From Kordiimonas aestuarii (lineage in GTDB: Bacteria > Pseudomonadota > Alphaproteobacteria > Sphingomonadales > Kordiimonadaceae), in NCBI RefSeq assembly GCF_025574465.1, contig NZ_JAOBPP010000014.1, positions 62,001-126,000 of the forward strand: a stretch of 64,000 nucleotides of DNA. The letters are read 5' to 3'. The translations under genes were made by a program, and so were the position numbers. Shown piece by piece: positions 32,886 to 41,277 of the stretch (the first letter of the stretch is position 1; the number at the start of each line of letters is the position of its first letter). The notes below the pieces were generated by a model. It ran no database searches. It worked only from the letters and a program-made list of their open reading frames with translations, and was not told where the DNA came from.

Positions 32886-35126
32886 TCAGGCTGTCAGGCT
32901 GTTTATTTCCGAATAAACCGGCAAATGCCGGATGCGAGGCCCACCGGCCCGCGCCAGCGCGGACAGTATGGCCGGGGCAATCACCGGGATTGCCATTTCA
33001 CCCATGCCGGAGGGGTCCTTTTCACTGTCGATAATCTCCACCAGCACCTCTGCAGGCGCGTCTGCCATGCGCAGCATCGGGTAGGTGTCGAAATTCTGTG
33101 TCTGTACTTCGCCGCCCGTCACACGCACTTCCTGCCAGAAGGCGGTTGAGATGCCGTCATTGATGCCGCCTTCCGCCTGCTTGATCACACCTTCAGGGTT
33201 GATGACTGTGCCCACGTCCACCGCGCAATACACCCGGTGCACCTTGAAACCGCCGCCCGAAAGCTTTTCAACTTCCGCCACCTGCGCGCAGTACCCACCA
33301 AAGGTGAAGTGCCCGGCAATGCCCTGTGCATGACCGGCGGGCATGGCCTTGCCCCAGTTTGCCATTTTGGCCGCGCGCTTCAGCACGCCCGCCATGCGGC
33401 CCGTGTCAAACACCGGCCCGCCGTGGTTGGCATACGGCAGCTCCCGCGCGTCGCCCAAGAGCTTCAGCCGCATCGCCAGGGGATCTTGCCCCAGCTCCGC
33501 CGCAGCTTCATCAAGGAAGGACTGCACCGCAAATGCATTGGCCACATGGGCGGGGGCGCGCCAGCTGCCGCGCGGCATGCCTGACGTGGCAGAGAAATAT
33601 TCATGCCGCACGTTGGGCACAATGCCCGCCGGGAAGTCATCCGGGTAAATTTCCGCTGTCCACATTTCCTCAGGCGGCGTGTCGTCCCGGCGATAATATT
33701 TTGACGCACTGGCCACACTATGCTGCCAACTGACCATATTGCCGTGGTCATCAAACCCGGCTGTCAGTTCATGATGGCCGGCAGGGCGGTAAAAATCATG
33801 GCTCAGGTCGTCTTCCCGGGTCCAGATCACCTTGACCGGCAGGCCGGACGCCTTGGACACATACACCGCTTCCGCCACATGGTCGTTGGACAGGCGACGA
33901 CCAAACCCGCCGCCCAGCCGGGTCACGTCGACGCTGATGGCCTCCCGGTCCACGCCACTGATTGTGTTCGCTATGCGCGACGCGCCAGATGGGTTCTGCA
34001 GCGGGCCGATGATCGTCACCGCCTCTGGCGTCACATGCGCCACGCAGTTCTGCACCTCAAGCTGGCAGTGGGAAACAAAAGGCTGGCGGTAGCGGCGTGT
34101 GATAACGCGGGCGTTGGCCTTGGCGGCCGCCACATCGCCGTCCTCGCGCACCACCTGCCCCTGACCGCCATCAAGCAGGGCCTCACACTGCGCGTCAAAG
34201 CTTTCGGTGCTCTCAGTCGTGTGGGGGCCTTTATCCCATTCTATCCGCAGCGCGTCACGGCCCTTTTTCGCGGCCCAGAACGTGTCTGCTATCACCGCCA
34301 CCCCGGCGGCCAGATAGGTGTAAAACTTGCCGGTATCCGGGCGCGGCATCACCACCACGTCCACCACGCCGGGCACCTTGCGGGCCGCGCTGTCATCCAC
34401 CGACGTCACCATGCCGTCCAGATAGGGCGACCGCGCGATAACCACGGTTTTTGCGCCGGGATAGTCGGCATCAATGCCATATACCGCGCGGCCGGTGACA
34501 ATCTCGTCATTGCCCAGGTGTTTCTGTGCCGTGCCAATCACCGACCAGTCCGCCCGCGGCTTGAGCCTGGGTTTGAAGCCCTCGGGCAGCATCACGCGTG
34601 CTGCGTCCCCCGCCAGCTCACCATAGGTCAGCGTCTCGCCGGTATCCGGGTTGGTGACAACGGATGCCTTGGCGGTCAGCCCATCCGCGCTCACACGCCA
34701 GCGCCCGGCAGCGGCCTCAAGAAACAGGGCGCGGGTCATGGCGCCAAGTTCCCGCGTGCCAACCCAACTGCGCGGGATACTGGTGGACCCGCCTGAGAAC
34801 TGCGGCACCACGCGCCATGTCATGGTGCCGTCGTCGGTCTTTTTCAGCCACAGCGGCATGGTCACCGCGCTCACCCGGGTGAAGTCGGCATCCATCTCCT
34901 CGGCAAACATCATGGGGATGGCGGTCAGCACGCCCTGGCCCATTTCCGGGCTTGGGCAATATATCCGAATTTCGCCATCTGGCGCCACCTGCACCATGGG
35001 GGTGAGGCTGCCCTCTTTGTCCACCTCTGCCGCGCGCGCCATCTTCAAGGCGGGGCCCACGACCACGAGCCCACCAAGCGCCGCAGTGTACCGAAACAGG
35101 TCCCTGCGGTTCATATCAAATGCCAT
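32886..35126 (-). CDS. molybdopterin-binding dehydrogenase large subunit (xanthine dehydrogenase/IorB family)
   Basis: A 746-residue protein with an N-terminal twin-arginine-type signal (NRRDLFRYTAALGGLVVVG) and the aldehyde-oxidase/xanthine-dehydrogenase large-subunit fold as in isoquinoline 1-oxidoreductase beta: GEIRIYCPSPEMGQGVLTAI, VDVTRLGGGFGRRLSND, GMPRGSWRAPAHVANAF, CAVDVGTVINPEGVIKQAEG, and DPSGMGEMAIPVIAPA with the late active-site Glu. It should hydroxylate an aldehyde or N-heterocycle in the periplasm with a Mo-MCD cofactor. The usual small 2Fe-2S subunit gene is not beside it, so its electron acceptor is unclear. Single gene after glutaminase. Confidence 0.9.
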   Translation of the reverse strand: MAFDMNRRDLFRYTAALGGLVVVGPALKMARAAEVDKEGSLTPMVQVAPDGEIRIYCPSPEMGQGVLTAIPMMFAEEMDADFTRVSAVTMPLWLKKTDDGTMTWRVVPQFSGGSTSIPRSWVGTRELGAMTRALFLEAAAGRWRVSADGLTAKASVVTNPDTGETLTYGELAGDAARVMLPEGFKPRLKPRADWSVIGTAQKHLGNDEIVTGRAVYGIDADYPGAKTVVIARSPYLDGMVTSVDDSAARKVPGVVDVVVMPRPDTGKFYTYLAAGVAVIADTFWAAKKGRDALRIEWDKGPHTTESTESFDAQCEALLDGGQGQVVREDGDVAAAKANARVITRRYRQPFVSHCQLEVQNCVAHVTPEAVTIIGPLQNPSGASRIANTISGVDREAISVDVTRLGGGFGRRLSNDHVAEAVYVSKASGLPVKVIWTREDDLSHDFYRPAGHHELTAGFDDHGNMVSWQHSVASASKYYRRDDTPPEEMWTAEIYPDDFPAGIVPNVRHEYFSATSGMPRGSWRAPAHVANAFAVQSFLDEAAAELGQDPLAMRLKLLGDARELPYANHGGPVFDTGRMAGVLKRAAKMANWGKAMPAGHAQGIAGHFTFGGYCAQVAEVEKLSGGGFKVHRVYCAVDVGTVINPEGVIKQAEGGINDGISTAFWQEVRVTGGEVQTQNFDTYPMLRMADAPAEVLVEIIDSEKDPSGMGEMAIPVIAPAILSALARAGGPRIRHLPVYSEINSLTA

Positions 35127-35232
35127 GATCCCCTCCCCTTGATACCGGCCCGAACCGAGCCACAGCCATCATCATGCAATACTATAACACTATGGGACAC
35201 CTGCCGCGCGTCGGCTTATCGCAAAAGCCGTG

Positions 35233-35350
35233 CATTTTGGCGCATATTTCGCTCATTTCCCGCACAGATATCGCGCACATTCCGCCCACATTCCACGCAG
35301 GTTTCGCACGGTTTCGGCACAGATCCGGCTCAGTTTCCGCTCAGAAAATG
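35233..35350. repeat. degenerate 11-bp tandem repeat array
   Basis: Eleven short units beginning CA (once CG) follow each other; starts are at 35233, 35243, 35254, 35263, 35276, 35287, 35298, 35309, 35320, 35331 and 35342. The last seven starts are spaced by exactly 11 bases. A working consensus is CANATTTCGCN (examples CATATTTCGCT, CACATTCCGCC, CAGTTTCCGCT). The array lies between the glutaminase stop and the molybdopterin gene, its last unit running into the glutaminase 3' end. Confidence 0.7.
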
Positions 35351-36261
35351 CTGGTATGTGTCAGCGATGTGAACATCTCCAGCGCCGCCGTACCGACATA
35401 GGAGTTGCCGAAAGTGTCAAGCTCCGGTGCCCAGACACAGACTGCCATCTTGCCCGGCACCACCGCCAGAATGCCGCCGCCCACGCCACTTTTGGCCGGG
35501 ATTCCAACGCGGTAGGCAAAACTGCCCACGCTGTCATAGGTGCCGCAGGTCAGCATAACGGCATTGATACGCTTGGCCTGGCTGGTGGAAATGATCGACG
35601 CATCATGCAGCGCGGAATAACCGCCCATCGCCAGCGGCAGCCCCGCCCGCGCGAGGTCCACGCAGCTCATCGCCATCGCACATTGGTAACAATAAGTATC
35701 CAGAAGATCATCAACATCCATGTGTATGTTGTTGTAACCCTTCATTAAATGCGCCATCGCCCGGTTGAGATTGGCATGTTCGTATTCCGATTTCGCGACC
35801 ACCGGGTCGACCTCCACGCTGTCGTTCAATGCCAGATAACGCAGATAGTTGCGGATGCGCTGTTTGGTGTCGCCCTTCAGGCTCATCAAAAGGTCCAGCG
35901 TCGCCAGTGCACCGGGGTTGATGAACGGGTTGCGCGGCACACCGTGTTCCATTTCAAGCTTGATCATGGAATTGAACCGGTCGCCAGACGGCTCCTTGCC
36001 CACACGGGTCCAGACCATGTCACCAAAGTGGGACATCACCATCTGCAGCACAAAAAGCTTGGAGATCGACTGGATGGAAAAGGCCTCGTCCGCGTCTCCG
36101 GTCTTGAAATTGCGGCCGTCAGCCAATTGCACGGCCATGCCGAACTTGCCACCCGGCACACCGGCAAGCGCGGGGATATAGTCCGCCACCTTGCCTTTGC
36201 CGAACTTCGGCTCCACCGCCTCGCGGATATAATCCAGCACTGCCTGATAGTCCATCGCCAC
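35341..36261 (-). CDS. glsA: glutaminase A
   Basis: A 306-residue serine-dependent glutaminase (beta-lactamase-like fold) that converts glutamine to glutamate and ammonia. The catalytic SxxK motif is seen in AFSIQSISKLFVLQMV; other conserved parts are PRNPFINPGALATLDLL, SEYEHANLNRAMAHLMK, TYCYQCAMAMSCVDLARAG and the final KSGVGGGILAVVPGKM. Length agrees with bacterial GlsA. I prefer GTG 36261 because AAGGAG lies nine bases ahead; ATG 36255 is in frame but 15 bases from that site. The frame to 36435 is too long for the family. The last bases overlap the 11-bp repeat array. Confidence 0.93.
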   Translation of the reverse strand: MAMDYQAVLDYIREAVEPKFGKGKVADYIPALAGVPGGKFGMAVQLADGRNFKTGDADEAFSIQSISKLFVLQMVMSHFGDMVWTRVGKEPSGDRFNSMIKLEMEHGVPRNPFINPGALATLDLLMSLKGDTKQRIRNYLRYLALNDSVEVDPVVAKSEYEHANLNRAMAHLMKGYNNIHMDVDDLLDTYCYQCAMAMSCVDLARAGLPLAMGGYSALHDASIISTSQAKRINAVMLTCGTYDSVGSFAYRVGIPAKSGVGGGILAVVPGKMAVCVWAPELDTFGNSYVGTAALEMFTSLTHTSIF

Positions 36262-36557
36262 CGATACGGTCTCCTTCCATGCACTCAAACCTAGACGGTT
36301 AGGCCCCGCATTTAAAGAACACAAGCCGTTCAAAAACTTGTAATTTTGCCGCCAGCCACCACATTTCTGCCGTACGGAGATGGCATCAAACGGTGCCAAA
36401 ACCAAGGCATGCTTAACCAAAATCAAGGCAGCCATGCACCGCCTGCGGCCTTATGGCCCTAGCGCGCGTCGCCGATTTGTGGCAGACAGGCGCGCGAAAA
36501 ACCGGCAGGATAACGAACGAACCGCAGGGCAAGCCCGGCGTAACAAGGCATACGGTA

Positions 36558-37670
36558 ATGCAGACTGTAATGGAAAAAGACATAATGGGCGCCAGCGACG
36601 CCCCCAAGGCAGCGACCAAAAGCGGTGCGCACCCCGAGGCGGCGGATTTCCCCCTTCGTGAGGCACGCAAGCTTGTACGCGACCTGTGGCAGCCGAACGT
36701 GCGCCTGTACTGGACCGATTTCACCATTGCCAATGTGCTGGGCTGGGGTTCCATTGCCGTTGCCACGCTCAGCCCCCTTGGCTCCATCGTCCAGATTATT
36801 GCGGTTATTGTGGCCACCCTTGCGCTATACCGCGCGGTGATCTTCATTCATGAACTCGCGCACCTGCGCCGGGGTACCTTCACATGGTTTCGCCGCTACT
36901 GGAATGTCACCTGTGGCTTTCCGATGCAGGTGCCAGCCTATTCCTATGCTGACGTGCATATCGATCATCACAAGCCCAAAATATACGGCACCGAGGAAGA
37001 CGGCGAGTATTTGCCATTCGCGGTGGACGAGCCTTGGAAAATCATTGCGTTTGTAGCTCAGGCGGTATTTGTGCCGGGTCTGCTGGCTCTACGCTCGCTT
37101 GTGCTGGTCCCCATCATGCTGGTCAGCAAAGCGTTTCGCGAGTTTGTGTGGCAACGCCTGAGTTCGCTTGTGATCGATTACCGCTACCTCCGCCCCGCTC
37201 CCAAACCGGGACAGGGCCGTGACTGGATGCTGGAAGACGTCTTTACTGCTGCCTATGTCTATGCCGCGCTGGCGCTGGTGTATTTCGACCTTCTGCCCCT
37301 TGCCTTCCTTGGCATCTGGTACGTGGTGACGGTCGCCATATTCCTCCTCAATGCGCTGCGCACGCTGGCGGCACATGCCTACCGCAATGGTGGCCGTGAA
37401 CGCATGAGCCAGCAGGAAGAATTCCTCGACAGTGTGGACGTACCGGGCAACCGTTACATCACGCCCTTGTGGGCGCCTGTGGGCCTCAGGTTCCATGCCA
37501 CCCACCACCTGTTCCCCGGCATGCCGTATCACAACCTTGAAAAAGCGCATGAACGCCTAAAGACGGACCTGCCTGACAACCGCCTCTATCTTGCCGCCAC
37601 GCGCAAAAACCTGTGGGTCGCCATGGCGCAGCTTTGGCGCGAAGCCAAGGCCGCCAAGCAAACGAGCTAA
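36558..37670 (+). CDS. membrane fatty-acid desaturase-type di-iron protein
   Basis: A 370-residue integral membrane protein with the three His boxes of the fatty-acid desaturase superfamily: HELAH (in AVIFIHELAHLRRG), HIDHH (in ADVHIDHHKPKIYG) and HATHH (in GLRFHATHHLFPGMPYHNLE). Membrane helices flank the boxes. These ligate a di-iron centre that uses O2 to desaturate or hydroxylate lipids; which acyl or lipid substrate is not clear. Start at ATG 36558, with alternatives at 36570 and 36585 (the last with GGAAAAAG ahead). The next gene follows by 15 bases and probably shares the message. Confidence 0.9.
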   Translation: MQTVMEKDIMGASDAPKAATKSGAHPEAADFPLREARKLVRDLWQPNVRLYWTDFTIANVLGWGSIAVATLSPLGSIVQIIAVIVATLALYRAVIFIHELAHLRRGTFTWFRRYWNVTCGFPMQVPAYSYADVHIDHHKPKIYGTEEDGEYLPFAVDEPWKIIAFVAQAVFVPGLLALRSLVLVPIMLVSKAFREFVWQRLSSLVIDYRYLRPAPKPGQGRDWMLEDVFTAAYVYAALALVYFDLLPLAFLGIWYVVTVAIFLLNALRTLAAHAYRNGGRERMSQQEEFLDSVDVPGNRYITPLWAPVGLRFHATHHLFPGMPYHNLEKAHERLKTDLPDNRLYLAATRKNLWVAMAQLWREAKAAKQTS

Positions 37671-37685
37671 TCGGCCAGGAGCCGC

Positions 37686-38120
37686 ATGATGGGTAACAAC
37701 ACGAACATTCTGTTGCTCATCGGCGGGGTCCTCAGCATCGTCGCTTCCCTCACGCATATTGCCATCATCTGTAGCGGGCCCGCCTGGTACCGCTTTTTTG
37801 GTGCGGGGGAAGGCATGGCCACCATGGCCGGACGCGGGGCGCTGTACCCCACCCTGATCACCTTGGGCATTGCCGCGGTTCTTTTTATCTGGGGGCTATA
37901 TGCCTTCTCGGGCGTGGGGCTTATCCCCCGCCTGCCGCTCCTGCCCTATGGCCTTGCCACCATCAGCGCCGCCTATCTGCTGCGCGGGCTGGCGCTTGTG
38001 CCGATCGCGCTTTTCCGGCCAGACATCATGAATGCCTTCTGGATCTGGAGCAGCCTCATCTGCCTCGGTTTTGGGATAGTGCACACCATCGGCACCTGGC
38101 GCGCATGGCCAAGCCTTTAG
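37686..38120 (+). CDS. four-helix membrane protein of unknown function
   Basis: A 144-residue protein with four hydrophobic helices (NILLLIGGVLSIVASLTHIA, TLITLGIAAVLFIWGLYAF, GLATISAAYLLRGLALVPIA, WSSLICLGFGIVHTIGTW). His residues in the first and last helix and a Tyr-Arg-Phe-Phe-Gly motif (WYRFFGAGEGMA) recur in small uncharacterised membrane proteins. AGGAG precedes the ATG. It follows the desaturase gene by 15 bases, so a link to lipid modification is possible but not shown. Confidence 0.75.
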   Translation: MMGNNTNILLLIGGVLSIVASLTHIAIICSGPAWYRFFGAGEGMATMAGRGALYPTLITLGIAAVLFIWGLYAFSGVGLIPRLPLLPYGLATISAAYLLRGLALVPIALFRPDIMNAFWIWSSLICLGFGIVHTIGTWRAWPSL

Positions 38121-38129
38121 GTTGCCGTG

Positions 38130-38690
38130 CTAGGCGTCCAGCATATCCAGCAGTTTCAGCACTGTGTTCCAGTTGCGCGAAGTGGGGCTGACGCCAAGCT
38201 TCTTTTCCGTCAGCAATTTGGAAAAGTCCGACCGGCCTGAGCCTTCCCGGTAATAGATATAAAGCGCATCACCCTTGAGCGTGGTGTCTTCCGGCCCACC
38301 ATAGCTGTCAATCACCGCCAGCACCCTTGTGGCGTCCGGCGTGGCGCTTAGGAAGGCGACGTGCAGGAACCTGGGTTCCCGGCCGTCTGTTGGCTCAAGC
38401 GTGTCGCTCGCATAAGGGCATGCCTCAGCTTCAGCGCGGAAGGTATCCTTGTCACGAACGATAATTTCGATCGGAAAACCGAAAACTTTTTTGCATGCCG
38501 CCTCAAGCGTGGCGGCAACCTCTTTTACAGGCTTTTCCGCACCGCCAAACACCACATTGCCGGATTGCACATAGGTTTGCACAGCCTCAAAACCCGCATC
38601 CCGGACCACGACCTTCAGGTCCGCCATCTTGATCTTGCGGTGCCCACCCACATTGATACCGCGCATCAGCGCCACATATTTTACCATCAT
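38130..38690 (-). CDS. DUF1697 family protein
   Basis: A 186-residue cytoplasmic protein of the DUF1697 family: KYVALMRGINVGGHRKIKMA at the start, TYVQSGNVVFGG, and KLLTEKKLGVSPTSRNWNTV near the end (the family K-L-G-v-x-x-T-x-R-N-w-x-T signature). The family is widespread and has no firm function. It lies downstream of egtD with 58 bases between, on the same strand, and may be read from the ergothioneine operon by read-through. Confidence 0.93.
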   Translation of the reverse strand: MMVKYVALMRGINVGGHRKIKMADLKVVVRDAGFEAVQTYVQSGNVVFGGAEKPVKEVAATLEAACKKVFGFPIEIIVRDKDTFRAEAEACPYASDTLEPTDGREPRFLHVAFLSATPDATRVLAVIDSYGGPEDTTLKGDALYIYYREGSGRSDFSKLLTEKKLGVSPTSRNWNTVLKLLDMLDA

Positions 38691-38748
38691 TCCCTCCGCG
38701 CCTTATGGGCACACAGCCTTGCAGGGCCTGCGGTCAACCGCAAGTGCC

Positions 38749-39714
38749 CTACCGGGCTGCAAAATAGAACAGCGAGAACAGGCCGCCCGCGTCCTGCCAA
38801 CAGGTATCCAGCCGGAACCCGGCGTCGCCCGCAAGCGCCGCGAATTCATCCCGTGCGTATTTATAGGAGTTTTCGGTGTGGATTGTCTCACCATCGCGGA
38901 ACGGGATGGCCCGCCCCGCCACAGTCACCGTCTGGTCCGCGAGGCTACGCAGGTGCATTTCGATACGGCCAGGGCCTTCGTTATAGAAGGCATGATGCGC
39001 AAAGGCAGAGAGGTCAAAGTCGGCGCCCAGTTTCTTGTTGATGCGCGTCAGCAGGTTGAGGTTGAAGGCGGCCGTGATACCGGCGGCATCATTATAGGCC
39101 GCGTTAAGGATACCCACGTCTTTTTTCATGTCCACGCCGATCAGCAGCCCACCATCGTCGCCGACCATGCCGCGGATATTGCGCATGAAAGCGGCAGCAT
39201 CCCCCGGTTCAAAATTCCCGATGCTGGAGCCGGGGAAAAACGCCACCCGGTGCACGCCCTCGGGGTAGATGGGGATATCCATCGACACCGTGAAGTCGGA
39301 ACACACGGCATAAACATCAAGCCACGGGAATTCATCCGCCAGCTTGCGCGCTTCCTTTTGCAGAAATGCCTTGGAGATATCCATCGGCATATAGGAATGC
39401 GGCTCAAGCGCAGCCAGAAGGTCACGCACCTTGGCGCTGTTGCCGCTGCCGGGTTCCACCAGCAGGCAGCCGCGCCCCAGACAGCGGGCAATGGCATCCA
39501 CATTGTCGCGGATAATGGCTGATTCTGTCCGCGTCGGGTAATATTCCGGCGTGCGGCAAATGGCATCAAACAGGCCGGAGCCAACCTCATCATAGAAAAA
39601 CTTGGGCGGCAAAACCTTGGGGCTTTTGGCCAAACCTTCCAGCACTTCCAGCTCGAAATCGCTGGCGGGCGGGTGGTTGTCCTGAAACTTGAAGGCCGGG
39701 TTCAACTGGCTCAT
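38749..39714 (-). CDS. egtD: L-histidine N-alpha-methyltransferase (ergothioneine synthesis)
   Basis: A 321-residue SAM-dependent enzyme that trimethylates histidine to hercynine. Family marks are KFFYDEVGSGLFDAICRTPE at the N-terminus, LVEPGSGNSAKVRDLLAAL as SAM motif I, YMPMDISKAFLQKEARKL, FFPGSSIGNFEP, and the C-terminal IHTENSYKYARDEFAALA, which contacts the imidazole substrate in EgtD. Start overlaps the egtB stop by four bases (ATGA), giving a coupled egtB-egtD operon. egtA, egtC and egtE homologues are not in view. Confidence 0.95.
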   Translation of the reverse strand: MSQLNPAFKFQDNHPPASDFELEVLEGLAKSPKVLPPKFFYDEVGSGLFDAICRTPEYYPTRTESAIIRDNVDAIARCLGRGCLLVEPGSGNSAKVRDLLAALEPHSYMPMDISKAFLQKEARKLADEFPWLDVYAVCSDFTVSMDIPIYPEGVHRVAFFPGSSIGNFEPGDAAAFMRNIRGMVGDDGGLLIGVDMKKDVGILNAAYNDAAGITAAFNLNLLTRINKKLGADFDLSAFAHHAFYNEGPGRIEMHLRSLADQTVTVAGRAIPFRDGETIHTENSYKYARDEFAALAGDAGFRLDTCWQDAGGLFSLFYFAAR

Positions 39715-40970
39715 TTTCTATCCTCTGCTAGGCGTATGCCGCTGTATTGCCAGCGGATGTGGGGGTAAAAAAAGTTACGGTAGGTGGGGCGGATATGGTC
39801 TGCGGGTGTGAGGCAGGAGCCGCCACGCAGCACCATCTGGCTGCTCATGAACTTGCCGTTATATTCCCCAAACGGGCCGGATTGCCGGTGATAACCGGGA
39901 TATTCCGTATAGGGGCTTGCCGTCCATTCCCACACGTCACCGAAGAACTGGCGGCTGCCCCCCGCGGCAGGCTGCGGCGCAAGGCTGTCTGGGCTATAAA
40001 GATTGCCGCGCCCAAGCTCCGTTGCGACCGCGTGTTCCCATTCCGCTTCCGTGGGCAGGCGCCTGCCGCGCCAGCGCGCATATGCCGCCGCCTCATAAAA
40101 GCTGACATGGCACACAGGTGCCGCTGTATCCAACGGCTGCATGCCGCATAAGGTCATGGCCGTCCAACCGTCCTCCGTCTTTTGCCAATAAAGCGGGGCG
40201 TGCCAGCCTTCCTGCCCCAGTAAGGCCCAGGCGTCCGAAAGCCAGAGGTCCGGGTCGCGGTAACCACCCGCTTCGATAAACTCCAGATACTCGCCGTTTG
40301 TCACCAAACGGTCTGCCAGCGCATAGGCATCCATATATACCTTGTGGCGCGGGGTTTCGTTATCATAGGCGAAGCCCGGCCCTTCAAAGCCAATCTGCTG
40401 CACCCCTGCCGTAAAGGCCAGCCAGCCTTCTTTGCCCGGTGTCCCGGTGGGCGCGGCTGGCTCAGCCACCTTGTAAGCCGGCTTGAGCGGGTTTTTATAG
40501 AAAGCGTGTTTGATATCGGTCAGCAGCAGCTCCTGATGCTGTTGCTCATGATTGAGGCCAAGGATGGTGCGGCTGATAATCTCGGCGCGGTCCGGGTGCA
40601 TCGCGTCAGCCAGAAGGGCGGCCATGGCGCCATCCACATAGGCGCGGTAGTTGTAGACCTCCGCGACCGTGGGGCGCGACAGCACACCACGTTCAGCCCG
40701 GGTGAAAAGCGTGCCCAGACTTTCATAATAAGAATTGAAGATCGCCGCGAACTCGGGGTGATAAACCTTATAACCTTTGGCAAACGGCCACAGCACCAGT
40801 TGTTCGTAGAACCATGTGGTGTGCGCCAGGTGCCATTTGGCAGGGCTGGTGTCCGGCATGGACTGCAGGCCATAGTCCTCCACCTCAAGCGGTTCACAAA
40901 GTGCCTCGCTGTGCGCACGCACGCGCGAGAAATAGTCGGCAATATCAGATGGTGCAGTGTCTAGCGGCAT
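39711..40970 (-). CDS. egtB: ergothioneine biosynthesis sulfoxide synthase
   Basis: A 419-residue non-haem iron enzyme that joins hercynine to a thiol (gamma-glutamylcysteine or cysteine) with O2. The N-terminal DinB-like domain carries the expected iron ligands His50 (LAHTTWFYE), His141 and His145 (NHEQQHQELLL); the C-terminal formylglycine-generating-enzyme-like domain has DNETPRHKVYMDAYALADR, LPTEAEWEHAV, VWEWTASPY and RGGSCLTPADHIRPTYRNFF. Absence of egtA and egtC nearby leaves it open which thiol is used. First gene of the egtB-egtD pair, divergent from a BCCT carrier. Confidence 0.95.
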   Translation of the reverse strand: MPLDTAPSDIADYFSRVRAHSEALCEPLEVEDYGLQSMPDTSPAKWHLAHTTWFYEQLVLWPFAKGYKVYHPEFAAIFNSYYESLGTLFTRAERGVLSRPTVAEVYNYRAYVDGAMAALLADAMHPDRAEIISRTILGLNHEQQHQELLLTDIKHAFYKNPLKPAYKVAEPAAPTGTPGKEGWLAFTAGVQQIGFEGPGFAYDNETPRHKVYMDAYALADRLVTNGEYLEFIEAGGYRDPDLWLSDAWALLGQEGWHAPLYWQKTEDGWTAMTLCGMQPLDTAAPVCHVSFYEAAAYARWRGRRLPTEAEWEHAVATELGRGNLYSPDSLAPQPAAGGSRQFFGDVWEWTASPYTEYPGYHRQSGPFGEYNGKFMSSQMVLRGGSCLTPADHIRPTYRNFFYPHIRWQYSGIRLAEDRK

Positions 40971-41277
40971 CGTTTTCCCAGCACAATTTCTTGTCGTTCA
41001 GGCCCACTCAAGACACGCATAAGAAGTATAACATAAGGCCAGCCATTGTCAGCAAAGCTCATTATGCGTCCCGTTTCCTGTCCATTTTATGACCGGGCTT
41101 CACGGTATCTGATCGCCCTGACAAATTCTGTCAGTAATGATAACGAACGCGCAACGGAATGACTGTGTCAATGTTTGCAACCGGGTGGTGCAGGTGCGCA
41201 CCATTGCAGCGCTCCTGTATCCGGCTATGATGCCTGTAGGATCAACATGCGCCGGGTTGGCAATAAGGGGGAGTTTC
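40971..41277. other. divergent egtB/BCCT promoter region with inverted repeat
   Basis: About 300 bases without a gene, carrying the promoters for egtB (leftward) and the BCCT carrier (rightward). CTGACA-AATTC-TGTCAG (41118-41134) is a perfect 6-bp inverted repeat and a possible operator. Upstream in-frame starts of the carrier fall in this stretch but lack ribosome sites. Confidence 0.45.

Noticed and set aside
33720..34796. Long open frame (358 codons) opposite the molybdopterin dehydrogenase gene
   Set aside because: Antisense shadow of a gene with many recognised motifs; low-complexity His/Arg-rich translation.
35221..35350. CRISPR array
   Set aside because: The units are only 11 bases, degenerate and without spacers, and no cas gene is present.
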